From NCBI RefSeq assembly GCF_014646075.1, contig NZ_BMMT01000017.1:1-64000 (forward strand): DNA of 64,000 nucleotides, written 5' to 3'. The position numbers and the translations under genes were made by a program. Shown here piece after piece: positions 16,954-25,966 of the stretch. The first letter of the stretch is position 1. Each line of letters opens with the position of its first letter. The DNA comes from Saccharopolyspora thermophila (lineage in GTDB: Bacteria; Actinomycetota; Actinomycetes; Mycobacteriales; Pseudonocardiaceae). The notes beneath the pieces are model-generated. The model was not told the DNA's origin. It did no database searches and was given only the letters and a program-made list of their open reading frames with translations.

Positions 16954-18156
16954 GTGACGATGATCCGTGATGAAGTCATCTCGATCCGACAACGGCGCCC
17001 AGACGGCGCGGTTGTTGCCACCCGGACCGACCCGGCCACGGATACCTCGGCCACGGATATCGCGGCTGCGGAGAACTTCCTGCACGCGTTCCACGACGCC
17101 CATCCCGAGGCCGGTTCGCTCACCAGGAGGCTCGCCGAGGTTCGCCGGGACATCGCCGACACCGGCACTTACCGCCACACCAGTGCCGAACTCGCCTACG
17201 GCGCCCGGCTCGCGCTCCGCGACAGCGGGTGGTGCCCCACCGGCGTGCCCTGGCGTCGGCTGAAGGTCCGCGACCTGCGCGGCCTGCGCAACGCCTCGGC
17301 CATCGCCAGCGAATGCTTCGAGCACCTCCGCCTGGCCACCAACGCCGGCCGAATCCAGCCGCTGGTCACGGTTTTCGCACCGGACACCCCGAACCGCCCC
17401 GGTCCGCGGATCTGGAACGAGCAGGTCGTCCGGTACGCGGGCTACGAATACGCCAACGGCACCGTGCTCGGCGACGCGCGCTACCGCGGGTTCACCGCGC
17501 AAGTGCAGCGCCTGGGGTGGAAACCGCCGACCCAGCGTAGTCGCTTCGACCACCTCCCGCTCGTGGTGGAAACCGCCCACGAAGGCCCCAAGGTGGTGAC
17601 TGTGCCGCGGGACGTGGTGCAGGAAGTCCCGCTGGAGCATCCCGAGTACCCGTGGTTCGTCGAACTGAGGCTGCGCTGGCACACCGTCCCGCTGATCAGC
17701 AACATGCAGCTGCACATCGGCGGCATCCGGTACCCGGCTGCGCCGTTCAACACCTGGTTCGTGGGCACCGAGATCGGCACCCGCGGCCTCGCCGACGAGA
17801 ACGCGTACGGCATCACCCGGCACGTGGCCGAGCGGCTCGGTCTCGACACCTCCACCGAGCGGACCCTGTGGCGGGACCGGGCGATCGTGGAGATCAACCG
17901 GGCCGTGCTGTTCTCGTTCGACGCCGCGCGGGTCACGATCGCCGACCACCACAGCGAGGCGCTGCACCGGCTGGCGTGGCTGCGGTCCGGACCGCGCACC
18001 GGGGGACACCGGCCTTCCTTCAGCGTCACCAGGGAAGCGGCCCACCGTGCCCGGCAGGGAACACCGCTTTGCTTCCCATCCCCCGAACCGCCCCTGCCGA
18101 GGGACGATGTGGTGGTGCGGCGCCACTGCCTCGGGACCGGCGCACCCGAGCAGTGA
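16954..18156 (+). CDS. Divergent nitric oxide synthase, oxygenase domain only
   Basis: A 400-residue homolog of bacterial NOS, which makes NO from arginine using heme and a pterin. Family blocks are clear: SECFEHLRLATNAGRIQP, RIWNEQVVRYAGYEYANG, a VPLISNMQLHIGGIRY strand, FNTWFVGTEIGTRGLADENAYG (substrate glutamate in GTEIG) and SFDAARVTIADHHS. Cys94 aligns with the heme-thiolate cysteine, but the usual RCIGR loop reads WCPTG. After HRLAW the usual Trp-x-Trp-x2-Pro-Pro pterin/dimer segment is not visible; a Pro/Arg-rich tail replaces it. GTG 16954 has TACTTT 8 nt upstream; ATG 16960 is also possible. Confidence 0.8.
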   Translation: MTMIRDEVISIRQRRPDGAVVATRTDPATDTSATDIAAAENFLHAFHDAHPEAGSLTRRLAEVRRDIADTGTYRHTSAELAYGARLALRDSGWCPTGVPWRRLKVRDLRGLRNASAIASECFEHLRLATNAGRIQPLVTVFAPDTPNRPGPRIWNEQVVRYAGYEYANGTVLGDARYRGFTAQVQRLGWKPPTQRSRFDHLPLVVETAHEGPKVVTVPRDVVQEVPLEHPEYPWFVELRLRWHTVPLISNMQLHIGGIRYPAAPFNTWFVGTEIGTRGLADENAYGITRHVAERLGLDTSTERTLWRDRAIVEINRAVLFSFDAARVTIADHHSEALHRLAWLRSGPRTGGHRPSFSVTREAAHRARQGTPLCFPSPEPPLPRDDVVVRRHCLGTGAPEQ

Positions 18157-18301
18157 CCTCCGACCGCTGCGCGCCACCCGCCGCGGACCACCGCGGCCGC
18201 AGCCGGTCCAGGACGTCAGGCAGCACCGAACTGGCGGCCATCAGCACCAGCATCGCCACAGCGGCGCCCGAGCCGATGGCGGACAACACGTCGACGAACA
18301 T
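18026..18301 (-). CDS. Small membrane protein overlapping the NOS 3' end
   Basis: A 91-residue frame. One hydrophobic helix (about residues 7-30, SGAAVAMLVLMAASSVLPDVL) is followed by a basic, low-complexity tail. A strong ribosome site, GGGAGGTAGGAG, lies directly before the ATG at 18301, better than most genes here. Its last 131 nt run antisense to the end of the NOS gene. The C-terminal half may not be conserved. Function unknown; the start and helix are the most convincing parts. Confidence 0.5.
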   Translation of the reverse strand: MFVDVLSAIGSGAAVAMLVLMAASSVLPDVLDRLRPRWSAAGGAQRSEVTARVRRSRGSGAAPPHRPSAGAVRGMGSKAVFPAGHGGPLPW

Positions 18302-18453
18302 CTCCTACCTCCCTGATCCGTCTCTGCTGACACGTCGAGCATGGCCACCGGGGCCGGTCCCGCGGATCGGTCATGTGGTCGGCTCCGATGGCCGACCGGC
18401 CAGTTCTGCGCGGGGCGGGACTGGCCGGTCGTCGGGTCGTCGGCGTTCGGCGA

Positions 18454-20679
18454 CTACTCGTCGGAGATCGCTTCGGTGCTGATCCGGCGCAGCATCGGGC
18501 CGCTGCTGGAGGCGGCCAGCACCGCGACCGCCACGCCGATCACCACCGGAGCGAAAATCCATCCGCTGATCACCAGGCGTGGGTTCTCGCCCAGGTCGAG
18601 GAACAGCGTGAACATCGCGGCGCCGACGGCGATGCCGCCCGCTCCCGAGGCGAGCGTCGAAATCAGCGCCGGGAGGGCCGCCTCGGTGCGCAGCGCCCGC
18701 CGCAACATGGCCACGGGCGTGCCCGCGGCGATCAGCGCGCCGAGCGTGCGCCGCCGGTCCACGACCGAGGAAGCCGCGGTGATCGCGGCGCTGCTCCCGG
18801 CGAGCAGCGCGGCCAGACCCAGTCCGATCGCCGTGATGCGCCGCAGATCGGCGAGCACCGTCTGCTGCTCTTCCAGGCGCAGCTCACGGCTGATGAACGT
18901 CTGCCCTGGCAAGGCGAGCGACAGCGCGGTACGCACCTTCTCCCGGTCCGCTTCGGTGGCCGGGTTCACCACCAGCGTTGTTTGCCCGGCACCGGCCAGC
19001 TGCGGCACCAGCGCCGGGTCGATCAGCACCGAGTCCCGCAGCTCCGGGTCCTGTCCGCCGAGCGGGCGCACCAAAACCCCGGCAGGCAGCGGGACCGGCG
19101 GTGGCACCGCCTGGTCACCCCGCGCCGCAGCCTGGACCTGCAGGCCCGAGGAGGGAAGCTGCATGGCCGGGTCCGCCCGGATCGCGGGCGGACCCGCGCA
19201 CAGGCCGACGGCCATCCTGGTGACCGCCGCCGCGTCCGGGCAGCTCAGCACCATGGCCGGGTAGCTCGCGCCGTCGACGACGTCCAGGGTGACCCGCCCG
19301 GCGTTGGCGACCGTGGCGTGCGCGCCGGTGCGCGCCAACTGGTCGCTGATCCGCTGCTGGGCGGCGGCGGCCTGCTTGCCGGGCACGTCCAGGTACAACA
19401 CGGAGTCCTTGAACGAGCGTCCACCCCCGGTGAACGTCTCGAAGCTGGGCAGCAGGGTCAGCGCCATCGAGCCGACGAACACCGTGAGCACGATGCCGGA
19501 CACCGACCGGTAGGCGGCCCGGGGATCGCTGTGTAACCGCCGCCCCGCGAGCAGCGTCGCTGGTCGGCGCCACACCGCGGCGAACAGCCTGCCCATGGCA
19601 CCGGTCAGCCACGGCCCCACGATCGAGGCCGACAGCAGCACGACAGCCAGCGAGGCCAGAAGCGGCGTCAGCCCGCCCGTCCGCTGCGCGGTGGCGAGCC
19701 CGAAAGCGAAGAACGCCGCCGCCGCGACGAGCGCGAGCAGCCGCCAGGCCGTCGGCGCCTTCCGGGAGTGGCTCATCACCGCGCCGACCGGCGCCTGGAC
19801 CACCCGGCGCAGGCCGAGCACCGCGGCGAGCACGACCAGCAGCGGAATCGCCACCGCGACCGCGAGGACCGTGGTGACCGGCGGCGTGAAGTCCGAAGGC
19901 AGCCAGGTGCCGCCACCCCACGAGATCTCCGCCCCCACGTACCGCAGCGGCCAGCTCAGCAGCAGCCCGAGGACCGTCCCCGCCACCGCCGCGACCGCGG
20001 TCTCCGCCGCGACCGCCCCGACCACCTGCGCCGGTGTGGCCCCGGCCAGGCGCAGGGCCGCCAGGCGGCGCTCGCGACGCGCCGCGGTCAACCGGGCGGC
20101 CGAAGCGACCAGCACCAGGCTCGGGACCGACAGCAGGACGATGCCGATCCCGGCCATGAACTTCAGCAGGAAGTCGGTCGTGCCCATGGCCACCCAGCCG
20201 GACTCCTCCGCCGCGACGGGATCCAGCGTCCCCGGTGGATGCCCGACGACCGCGACCAGCTGCTCGGGGAACTTCAGCGCCGTCTCGTCCAGCTCACCGA
20301 CCACCCGGCCGGGGAACCGGTCCGCCAGTTCCTGCCTCGGGTGCTGCGCAGCCAGTTCCGCCAGCCGCGGCGACAGCAGCACCTCGCCGGGACCGGGCAG
20401 CCGCGGGGCCCCGGCGATGCGGTCCCCGGAGACGTCCAGCCGGATGATCGTCTCGTTGCCGAAGACGTCCCGGCTCGCCACGGCGAGCGCACCGGACGGG
20501 TCCACGGTGCCGCGCTGCCAGCCGGCGCGCTCGGATCGCTCGTCGGTCGCGTTCGGTAGCGTCGCCAGGAACAGGACCAGTGCCGTGGCCACGGCCACCC
20601 CGGCCGCGGTGAGCATCGCCGAGAGGCGGCTGCGCGGGTCGACGCGCATCACGCGCAGCGCCAGTTGGACCGGGTTCAT
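18454..20679 (-). CDS. FtsX/MacB-type ABC transporter permease
   Basis: A 741-residue integral membrane protein. One helix lies near residues 20-40 followed by an extracellular domain. Three helices form the first FtsX domain (about 150-320), further helices follow, then a large extracytoplasmic domain and a last three-helix FtsX domain (about 610-735). This double-FtsX layout belongs to exporters for peptide antibiotics or signalling peptides, or to mechanotransmission complexes. It overlaps its ATPase gene by ATGA and is divergent from a two-component system, a layout typical of sense-and-resist modules. Confidence 0.85.
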   Translation of the reverse strand: MNPVQLALRVMRVDPRSRLSAMLTAAGVAVATALVLFLATLPNATDERSERAGWQRGTVDPSGALAVASRDVFGNETIIRLDVSGDRIAGAPRLPGPGEVLLSPRLAELAAQHPRQELADRFPGRVVGELDETALKFPEQLVAVVGHPPGTLDPVAAEESGWVAMGTTDFLLKFMAGIGIVLLSVPSLVLVASAARLTAARRERRLAALRLAGATPAQVVGAVAAETAVAAVAGTVLGLLLSWPLRYVGAEISWGGGTWLPSDFTPPVTTVLAVAVAIPLLVVLAAVLGLRRVVQAPVGAVMSHSRKAPTAWRLLALVAAAAFFAFGLATAQRTGGLTPLLASLAVVLLSASIVGPWLTGAMGRLFAAVWRRPATLLAGRRLHSDPRAAYRSVSGIVLTVFVGSMALTLLPSFETFTGGGRSFKDSVLYLDVPGKQAAAAQQRISDQLARTGAHATVANAGRVTLDVVDGASYPAMVLSCPDAAAVTRMAVGLCAGPPAIRADPAMQLPSSGLQVQAAARGDQAVPPPVPLPAGVLVRPLGGQDPELRDSVLIDPALVPQLAGAGQTTLVVNPATEADREKVRTALSLALPGQTFISRELRLEEQQTVLADLRRITAIGLGLAALLAGSSAAITAASSVVDRRRTLGALIAAGTPVAMLRRALRTEAALPALISTLASGAGGIAVGAAMFTLFLDLGENPRLVISGWIFAPVVIGVAVAVLAASSSGPMLRRISTEAISDE

Positions 20680-21383
20680 CCGACCAGCACCCCGCCAGCG
20701 ATGTGTCCGTCGCGGATCTCCACGACGCGGCCCGCCTTGGCGGCCAGTTCCCGGTCGTGCGTGACGATGACGACCGCGGCGCCGGTCTGCGCAGCGGCGG
20801 CGAACAGCGCGTCCGTGGTCTCCGCGCTGGTGCGGGTGTCCAGCGCCCCGGTGGGTTCGTCGGCGAAGATCACCTTGGGCTGGTGGGCGAGCGCCCGCGC
20901 GATCGCGACGCGCTGGGCCTGGCCACCCGAGAGCTCGCCCGGCAGCCGCTCCTCCAGCCCGTTGAGGCCGAGCTTGGCCAGCCACTCCCGCGCACCTGCC
21001 ATGGCCCGCGCGCGGTCGGCTCCGGCCAGCAGAAGCGGCAGCGCGGTGTTTTCCGCCGCGGTCAGCTCGCCGATGAGCAGGCCCTGCTGGAACACGAAGC
21101 CGAACTCCTGCCGCCGCAGCGCGCTGCGGCGGGCTTCGCCGAGCTGGTCGATGCGGTGCCCGTCGAGCAGCACCTCGCCGCCGTCCGGGCGCACAATCCC
21201 GGCCAGCACGTGTAACAGCGTCGTCTTGCCGGAACCCGACGGGCCGACGATGGCCAGCACCTCACCGGCCCGCACGGCGAGGTCCACCCCGGCCAGCGCC
21301 CGGTGACTGCCGTAGTTCTTCACCAGGCCGCGCCCCACCAGGAACGGATCCCCCGGTTGCCGGTCGACGATGGGAACCGACAT
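20676..21383 (-). CDS. ABC transporter ATP-binding protein (MacB/LolD type)
   Basis: A 235-residue ATPase. Walker A is GPSGSGKTT, the Q-loop lies in VFQQGLL, the signature is LSGGQAQR, Walker B is VIFADEP followed by TGALD, and the H-loop is VTHDREL. TGALD after Walker B is characteristic of MacB/BceA-like partners of FtsX permeases. The ATG at 21383 is preceded by GGAGGGG. Translationally coupled to the permease. Confidence 0.92.
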   Translation of the reverse strand: MSVPIVDRQPGDPFLVGRGLVKNYGSHRALAGVDLAVRAGEVLAIVGPSGSGKTTLLHVLAGIVRPDGGEVLLDGHRIDQLGEARRSALRRQEFGFVFQQGLLIGELTAAENTALPLLLAGADRARAMAGAREWLAKLGLNGLEERLPGELSGGQAQRVAIARALAHQPKVIFADEPTGALDTRTSAETTDALFAAAAQTGAAVVIVTHDRELAAKAGRVVEIRDGHIAGGVLVG

Positions 21384-21532
21384 TTCTTCCCCTCCAGCTC
21401 GTGCTGTGCTCGTTGTCCGCTCGTGTTCGAAAACTCGCGCCGCGGGCCGTCGCCGGGCAGCGTCGGGTTCGAGAATGGCGAGCGGAGCCGGTTTCGGGAT
21501 CGGCCTGCGGGCCGTTGATCCGCTGCGGAAAG

Positions 21533-21549
21533 TCGGCCGATCGGCCAGT
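21533..21549 (-). promoter_or_regulatory. Candidate response-regulator site in the ABC/kinase intergenic region
   Basis: Read on the minus strand this is ACTGGCCGATCGGCCGA, containing a perfect 12-bp palindrome GGCCGATCGGCC (21535-21546). It matches 16 of 17 positions of a site before the micro-gene at 24290. It lies 57-73 nt before the kinase start and about 150 nt before the ATPase start. Confidence 0.5.
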
Positions 21550-21605
21550 TCATTCGAACCTTTCGGCCAAGGCGGCCGCTTCAAGCCGCCCAGTACCGTT
21601 TCGGC

Positions 21606-23405
21606 GTGAGCGGTTTCGCGACGCATCCCGGACGTGGACCGGATGCGCCCTGGTGGTGTCGGTTCGGCACCCTGCTGCGTGAGCAGTGGATCTTCGCCGC
21701 GTTGCTCGGTCTGGTGTGGTGCGGCGACCTGCTGCTGATGGCCAGCGGGGGAGGGAGCTACCTGCTGCTCGCTCCCAGCGCCACCGCCATGGCGCTGCTC
21801 GCCGTCCTCGGCAGGCGACACCCGGTGTGTTGCGGTCTGGCCGCCGCGGTGCTGCTGACCGGCACCACGGTGTTGGTGTTCGCGGGAGGGATGGACGTCT
21901 ACTCGTTGGGGTTGGCGAACATCCTGCCGACGGAGAACGCGGCGGGACTGCTGCTGGTGCTCTACGCCTTCCGCGCGAAGCCACCGCGCAAGGCCGTGCC
22001 GGTCACCGCCGTGCTCGTCGTGGCGTGCGTGGTGTCCGTGTTCGTCCGCGGTCGCGAGTCGCCCGTTTACCCGGACGTCTCGGTCAGCCAGTCGATGAGC
22101 TTCGGGTTCCTGCAGCTGGTGCTGGCCGTCGGCACCGGCATGTACCTGCGGGGCCAGTGGCCGGGCCGCGCGAGCGCGGACAGCCCGGTGCGGGCGCTGC
22201 TGCGGCGGCAGTGGCCGTTGATCGCGGTGCTGAGCATCCTGTTCTTTCTGGAATTCATTCAGAGCAACGACGTATCCGCGCTGGCCATCGCGACCTTGAT
22301 GCTGTGCGGGCTGGTCATGTCGGGGCTCGCGGTGTTCGCGCCGATGCGGCCAACCGAGGCGGCCGGGCTCGGCGCCCTCGCGCTGGTGCTGACCACGCTG
22401 GTGTTGCGCGTCCTGGGCCTGGACGTCGACGATAACGGGCTGATCGGGCCGGTGCCGCTGGTGGCGACCGGAGCGGGGATGCTGCTGGTGGCGTTCGCGG
22501 TCCGGCACTCGGTACCGCGTCGCGCGCTGTGGGCCACCGGCGGCCTGGTGGGCGCGGCGCTGTTCGCGTTGTTCCTGCTGCCGACGGACCACCGCTACGG
22601 GCTCAACTTCTACCTGCAGCCGATCTTCATGGGCGGTCTGCTGCTGGTGATCTCGGTGGGCACGGGCATGTACTTCCGGGCGCGAGACGAGGAACGCGCC
22701 CGGTCGGTGCGCTCGGCGGTGTCGGACGCGCAGCAGGCCGAGCGGATGGCGCTCGCGCGGGAGCTGCACGACGTGGTGGCCCACCACGTCACCGGCATCG
22801 TCGTGCAGGCCCAGGCCGCGCAGATGGTCGCGGAGAAGAACCCGAAGGCGGCGACCGACGCGCTGTCCCGCATCGCCGAGAGCGGCACCGAGGCGCTGAC
22901 CGCGATGCGTCGGCTGGTCGCCAGCATGCGCGGCGCCGAACCCGCCGGTGCCTCGGGCGCGACCGAGCAGGCGACCACCGACCTGGAGGCCGACCTGCGG
23001 GCGGTGGTGCAGGCCACGCAACGACGGTCCGGGCACGGGAACGGGCCCGCGGTGGACCTGCGGATGGACCTGGGGTGGGAGGTCCCGCAGGAGGTGGCGC
23101 GGTCCGTGCTGCGCGTGGTGCAGGAATCACTGACGAACGCCGAGAAGCACGCGCTGGGCGCGACCCGCATCCAGATCGACGTGCGGTCCGACGAGGCGTA
23201 CCTGTACGCGATGATCACCGATGACGGCACCGAGGTACGGCATCAACCGCTCGGCGGGTCGGGCGGCTACGGTTTGGTCGGGATGCGGGAGCGGATCGAG
23301 CTCCTCGGCGGCCGTTTCTGGGCCGGTCCCGGGGAACACGTCGGTTGGCGCGTGGAAGCCGTGCTGCCGTTGGCGGAGCAGAGCGGAGAAGTGGAACGGC
23401 GATGA
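21606..23405 (+). CDS. Sensor histidine kinase, NarL/HisKA_3 family
   Basis: A 599-residue membrane kinase. About ten hydrophobic helices occupy residues 20-360. A HisKA_3 dimerisation domain follows, with the phospho-acceptor in ELHDVVAHH (His388). The ATPase domain has the N-box VQESLTNAEKHA and the G-box GYGLVGMRERIELLGG. The long membrane part with almost no extracellular loops suggests sensing within the membrane or through the transporter. GTG 21606 has TACCGT ending 6 nt upstream, so it is probably leaderless. It overlaps the response regulator by 4 nt. Confidence 0.93.
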   Translation: MSGFATHPGRGPDAPWWCRFGTLLREQWIFAALLGLVWCGDLLLMASGGGSYLLLAPSATAMALLAVLGRRHPVCCGLAAAVLLTGTTVLVFAGGMDVYSLGLANILPTENAAGLLLVLYAFRAKPPRKAVPVTAVLVVACVVSVFVRGRESPVYPDVSVSQSMSFGFLQLVLAVGTGMYLRGQWPGRASADSPVRALLRRQWPLIAVLSILFFLEFIQSNDVSALAIATLMLCGLVMSGLAVFAPMRPTEAAGLGALALVLTTLVLRVLGLDVDDNGLIGPVPLVATGAGMLLVAFAVRHSVPRRALWATGGLVGAALFALFLLPTDHRYGLNFYLQPIFMGGLLLVISVGTGMYFRARDEERARSVRSAVSDAQQAERMALARELHDVVAHHVTGIVVQAQAAQMVAEKNPKAATDALSRIAESGTEALTAMRRLVASMRGAEPAGASGATEQATTDLEADLRAVVQATQRRSGHGNGPAVDLRMDLGWEVPQEVARSVLRVVQESLTNAEKHALGATRIQIDVRSDEAYLYAMITDDGTEVRHQPLGGSGGYGLVGMRERIELLGGRFWAGPGEHVGWRVEAVLPLAEQSGEVERR

Positions 23406-24061
23406 TCCGGGTGTTGATAGCCGACGACCAGGAACTGGTGCGCGCCGGTTTCCGGATGATCCTGGAATCGCAGGACGACATCGAGGTGGTGGCCGACGTC
23501 GCCAACGGGGTGGACGCGGTGCGGGTGGCCCGGGAGAAGCGGCCCGACGTGTGCCTGATGGACATCAGGATGCCGGGCATCGACGGCCTGGAGGCGACCG
23601 AGCAGCTGGCCGGTCCGGGTGTCGCGGAGCCGATCAAGGTCGTGGTGGTGACGACCTTCGACCTGGACGAGTACGTCGAGCGCGCCCTGCGCAACGGGGC
23701 CAGTGGGTTCCTGCTCAAGGACGCCGGGCCGACCCTGCTGCTGGAGGCGGTCCGGGCGGCGGTCCGTGGGGACGCCCTGGTCTCGCCGCAGATCACGGTG
23801 CGGCTGCTCAAGCACTTCGCGCAGCCCCAGCGGCGACGTCGCCAGGCGGTGGAGCCGAAGGTGGAGCTGACCGAGCGGGAGCTGGACGTGGTGCGGGCGA
23901 CCGCGCGGGGACTCACCAACGGCGAGATCGGCCAGGAGCTGTTCATGTCGCTGTCCACGGTCAAGACCCACCTGGCCTCGGCGCAGGCCAAGATCAAGGC
24001 GCGCAACCGCGTGGAGACCGCGGCCTGGGCCTGGCGCAGCGGCCTGATGGACGACGAGTAG
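23402..24061 (+). CDS. Response regulator, NarL/LuxR family
   Basis: A 219-residue regulator. The receiver domain has the acidic pair DD at 8-9, the phospho-acceptor Asp54 in LMDIRMPG, and the switch Thr and Lys (VVVTTFDL, LLKDAGP). The LuxR-type helix-turn-helix lies near residues 150-215 (LTERELDVVRATARGLTNGE). ATG at 23402 overlaps the kinase stop. It is the likely binder of the 17-bp motif at 21533 and 24217. Confidence 0.94.
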   Translation: MIRVLIADDQELVRAGFRMILESQDDIEVVADVANGVDAVRVAREKRPDVCLMDIRMPGIDGLEATEQLAGPGVAEPIKVVVVTTFDLDEYVERALRNGASGFLLKDAGPTLLLEAVRAAVRGDALVSPQITVRLLKHFAQPQRRRRQAVEPKVELTERELDVVRATARGLTNGEIGQELFMSLSTVKTHLASAQAKIKARNRVETAAWAWRSGLMDDE

Positions 24062-24216
24062 GCGCCACCCGCCCGCCGCGGGCAACGGGTTTTCGTGCGG
24101 GGTGCACCGGGGCGGCCGGCTTGCGGTTGTTCTGATGCGTCGGGTGCTCGTCCCGGCGGCCGGCGCATCCCGGTGCGGACCCGCGGGCGTTCTCCTCGGC
24201 CGGACGGCCGGTAAGC

Positions 24217-24255
24217 ACTGGCCGATCGACCGATGCCAGCGAGCCGATCGACCGA
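24217..24255 (+). promoter_or_regulatory. Direct repeat operator before the 35-aa peptide gene
   Basis: GCCGATCGACCGA occurs twice (24221-24233 and 24243-24255), 22 bp apart, two DNA turns. The first copy lies in ACTGGCCGATCGACCGA (24217-24233), which matches 16 of 17 positions of the site between the ABC transporter and kinase. The second copy lies 35-47 nt upstream of the probable transcription start, a typical activator position. Confidence 0.55.
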
Positions 24256-24289
24256 GGTCGGGGCTGCGGGAACCGGCGATAGTGGAGTC

Positions 24290-24397
24290 ATGACACAACG
24301 GTGGCAGGACATCGTCCTGGTGGGAGTGCTGGCCGTTATCGCGAGTCTGGCGGGGGTGATCATGACGCAGGTGATGAGCGCCGCGGGCGGCGGCTGA
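24290..24397 (+). CDS. 35-residue membrane micro-protein
   Basis: The frame ATG to TGA encodes 35 residues. A short polar start (MTQRWQD) is followed by one hydrophobic helix (IVLVGVLAVIASLAGVIM) and a small Gly-rich tail. GATAGT (24278-24283) ends exactly 6 nt before the ATG, the spacing of leaderless actinobacterial genes. The repeat operator sits upstream. It follows a response regulator by 228 nt and precedes the amidohydrolase by 20 nt. It could be an accessory of the kinase or transporter; no family recognised. Confidence 0.6.
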   Translation: MTQRWQDIVLVGVLAVIASLAGVIMTQVMSAAGGG

Positions 24398-24417
24398 GCG
24401 TCGGGCAGAATGCGGGC

Positions 24418-25749
24418 ATGTCGATCGATTTACGCCTGCACGCCCCGATGGTTCTGCCCTGCGATGCGAGCTGTTCCGTGATCCGGGACGCCGTCGTGGA
24501 CGTCGACGACGAGGGCCGCATCGCGTACTGCGGGCCGCGTTCCGGGGCGCCGGAACGCCCGAACGACGCGGCTGTCCGGGAGTGCAACGGAATCCTGTTG
24601 CCTGGCTTGATCAACGCGCACGCGCACAGCCCCATGACCCTGCTGCGCGGTATGGGGGGTGACCTGCCGCTGCTGCGGTGGCTGCATGAGGTGATCTGGC
24701 CGGCGGAGGCCCGACTGCGCCCGTCGGACGTCCGCGCCGGGATGGAACTCGGGTGTGTCGAGATGCTGCGGGCCGGTGTCACCACCAGCGCCGAGATGTA
24801 CTTCATGGGCGAGTCGGTGGTGGAGGCCACCCTGGCGGTCGGTTCCCGGGTGGTGCTCGCTTCGGCGGTGATCTCGACGCCGGGCCTGGACAAGCTCGGT
24901 GGTTGGCAGAGCATGCTCGAGCAGGTCAACCGGTGGATCGACGCGGACGGGCTGCGGTTCGGTCCCCGGGAGCGGGTGGAGCTCGCCTACGGCCCGCACT
25001 CGGCGTACATGCTGCCGCCGGAGGCGTTGCAGACCATCGGCGAGTCCGCGCAGCAGCGCGGTGCCCTGGTTCACACGCACGTGGCGGAGACCGCCGGTGA
25101 GGATGCCGAACAGCGGGCGAAGTTCGGTTCCGTGCCGGCGCTGCTGGACGAGCTCGGCGTGCTGGACGGCCGGGTGCTCGCCGCACACGGCGTGCATCTG
25201 TCCGATGAGGACATCCGGTTGTTCGCGCGCCGCGGGGTGGGGGTGGCGCACTGCCCGGGGTCCAACGCGAAGCTGGCGTCGGGCACGGCCCGGCTGGTCG
25301 ACCTGCTGGCAGCGGGCATTCCGGTCGGCCTGGGCACCGACGGCCCGTCCAGCAACGACGACCTTGATCTGTGGGAGGAGGTGCAGTTGGCCGGTCTGGT
25401 GGCGCGCATCGCCACCGGTGACGCGACGGCGCTGAGCGCGAGCGCGGCACTGCTGGCCGCCACGCGGGGCGGGGCGCAGGCGCTGCACCGCGACGATCTC
25501 GGGGCGTTGGAGCCGGGCCGGTGGGCCGACATCGTGCACCTTGACATCGACAATCCGGCGTTCGCCACCGGGCTGGACGCCCCGGACGACCAGGTGCTGG
25601 CCAACGTCGTCTGGGCGGCGGGGTCCCGGTGCGTCCGCGACGTCTGGGTGGCCGGTGAGGAGGTGCTGCACGACCGGGAGCCGACCAGGGTGGACCGCCG
25701 CCACGTGCAGGCAGCGGCCCGAACCGCCGCCCAGTACATCCGGGGCTGA
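24418..25749 (+). CDS. Amidohydrolase, MTA/SAH or 5'-deoxyadenosine deaminase-like
   Basis: A 443-residue metal-dependent hydrolase of the TrzN/AtzA/MtaD branch. Metal motif HAHSPM (from NAHAHS), the second histidine in VHTHVAET, the third in AAHGVHLSDED and the aspartate in LGTDGPSSN are all present. Members deaminate S-adenosylhomocysteine, 5'-methylthioadenosine, 5'-deoxyadenosine or guanine. The specific substrate is not decided by these motifs. The ATG at 24418 has CAGAAT ending 6 nt upstream, so leaderless initiation is likely. Confidence 0.85.
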   Translation: MSIDLRLHAPMVLPCDASCSVIRDAVVDVDDEGRIAYCGPRSGAPERPNDAAVRECNGILLPGLINAHAHSPMTLLRGMGGDLPLLRWLHEVIWPAEARLRPSDVRAGMELGCVEMLRAGVTTSAEMYFMGESVVEATLAVGSRVVLASAVISTPGLDKLGGWQSMLEQVNRWIDADGLRFGPRERVELAYGPHSAYMLPPEALQTIGESAQQRGALVHTHVAETAGEDAEQRAKFGSVPALLDELGVLDGRVLAAHGVHLSDEDIRLFARRGVGVAHCPGSNAKLASGTARLVDLLAAGIPVGLGTDGPSSNDDLDLWEEVQLAGLVARIATGDATALSASAALLAATRGGAQALHRDDLGALEPGRWADIVHLDIDNPAFATGLDAPDDQVLANVVWAAGSRCVRDVWVAGEEVLHDREPTRVDRRHVQAAARTAAQYIRG

Positions 25750-25966
25750 GTGTTCGTGTTCGAAGCGGCGTAGCCGCTCGGCCGAACCACGCGAGTGGCC
25801 ACCTGCGGGTTCAGACCGTGCCCACCCCGGCGGGCTCCGGCGAGGACCGCGCTGTGTGGCGGACAGGCACGCGTCGGGGATCGGCGAACCCAGGTGGCGC
25901 CTGACGGTCCGCCAGGTGACCGTGTGTGCGGAACGGGTTCGAAGCGAGGCTTCGACGTGCGCCGCA

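Noticed and set aside
17221-17260. Compensating frameshifts as explanation of the WCPTG loop in NOS
   Set aside because: Neither alternative frame restores an RCIGR-like sequence, and flanking residues stay aligned at equal spacing.
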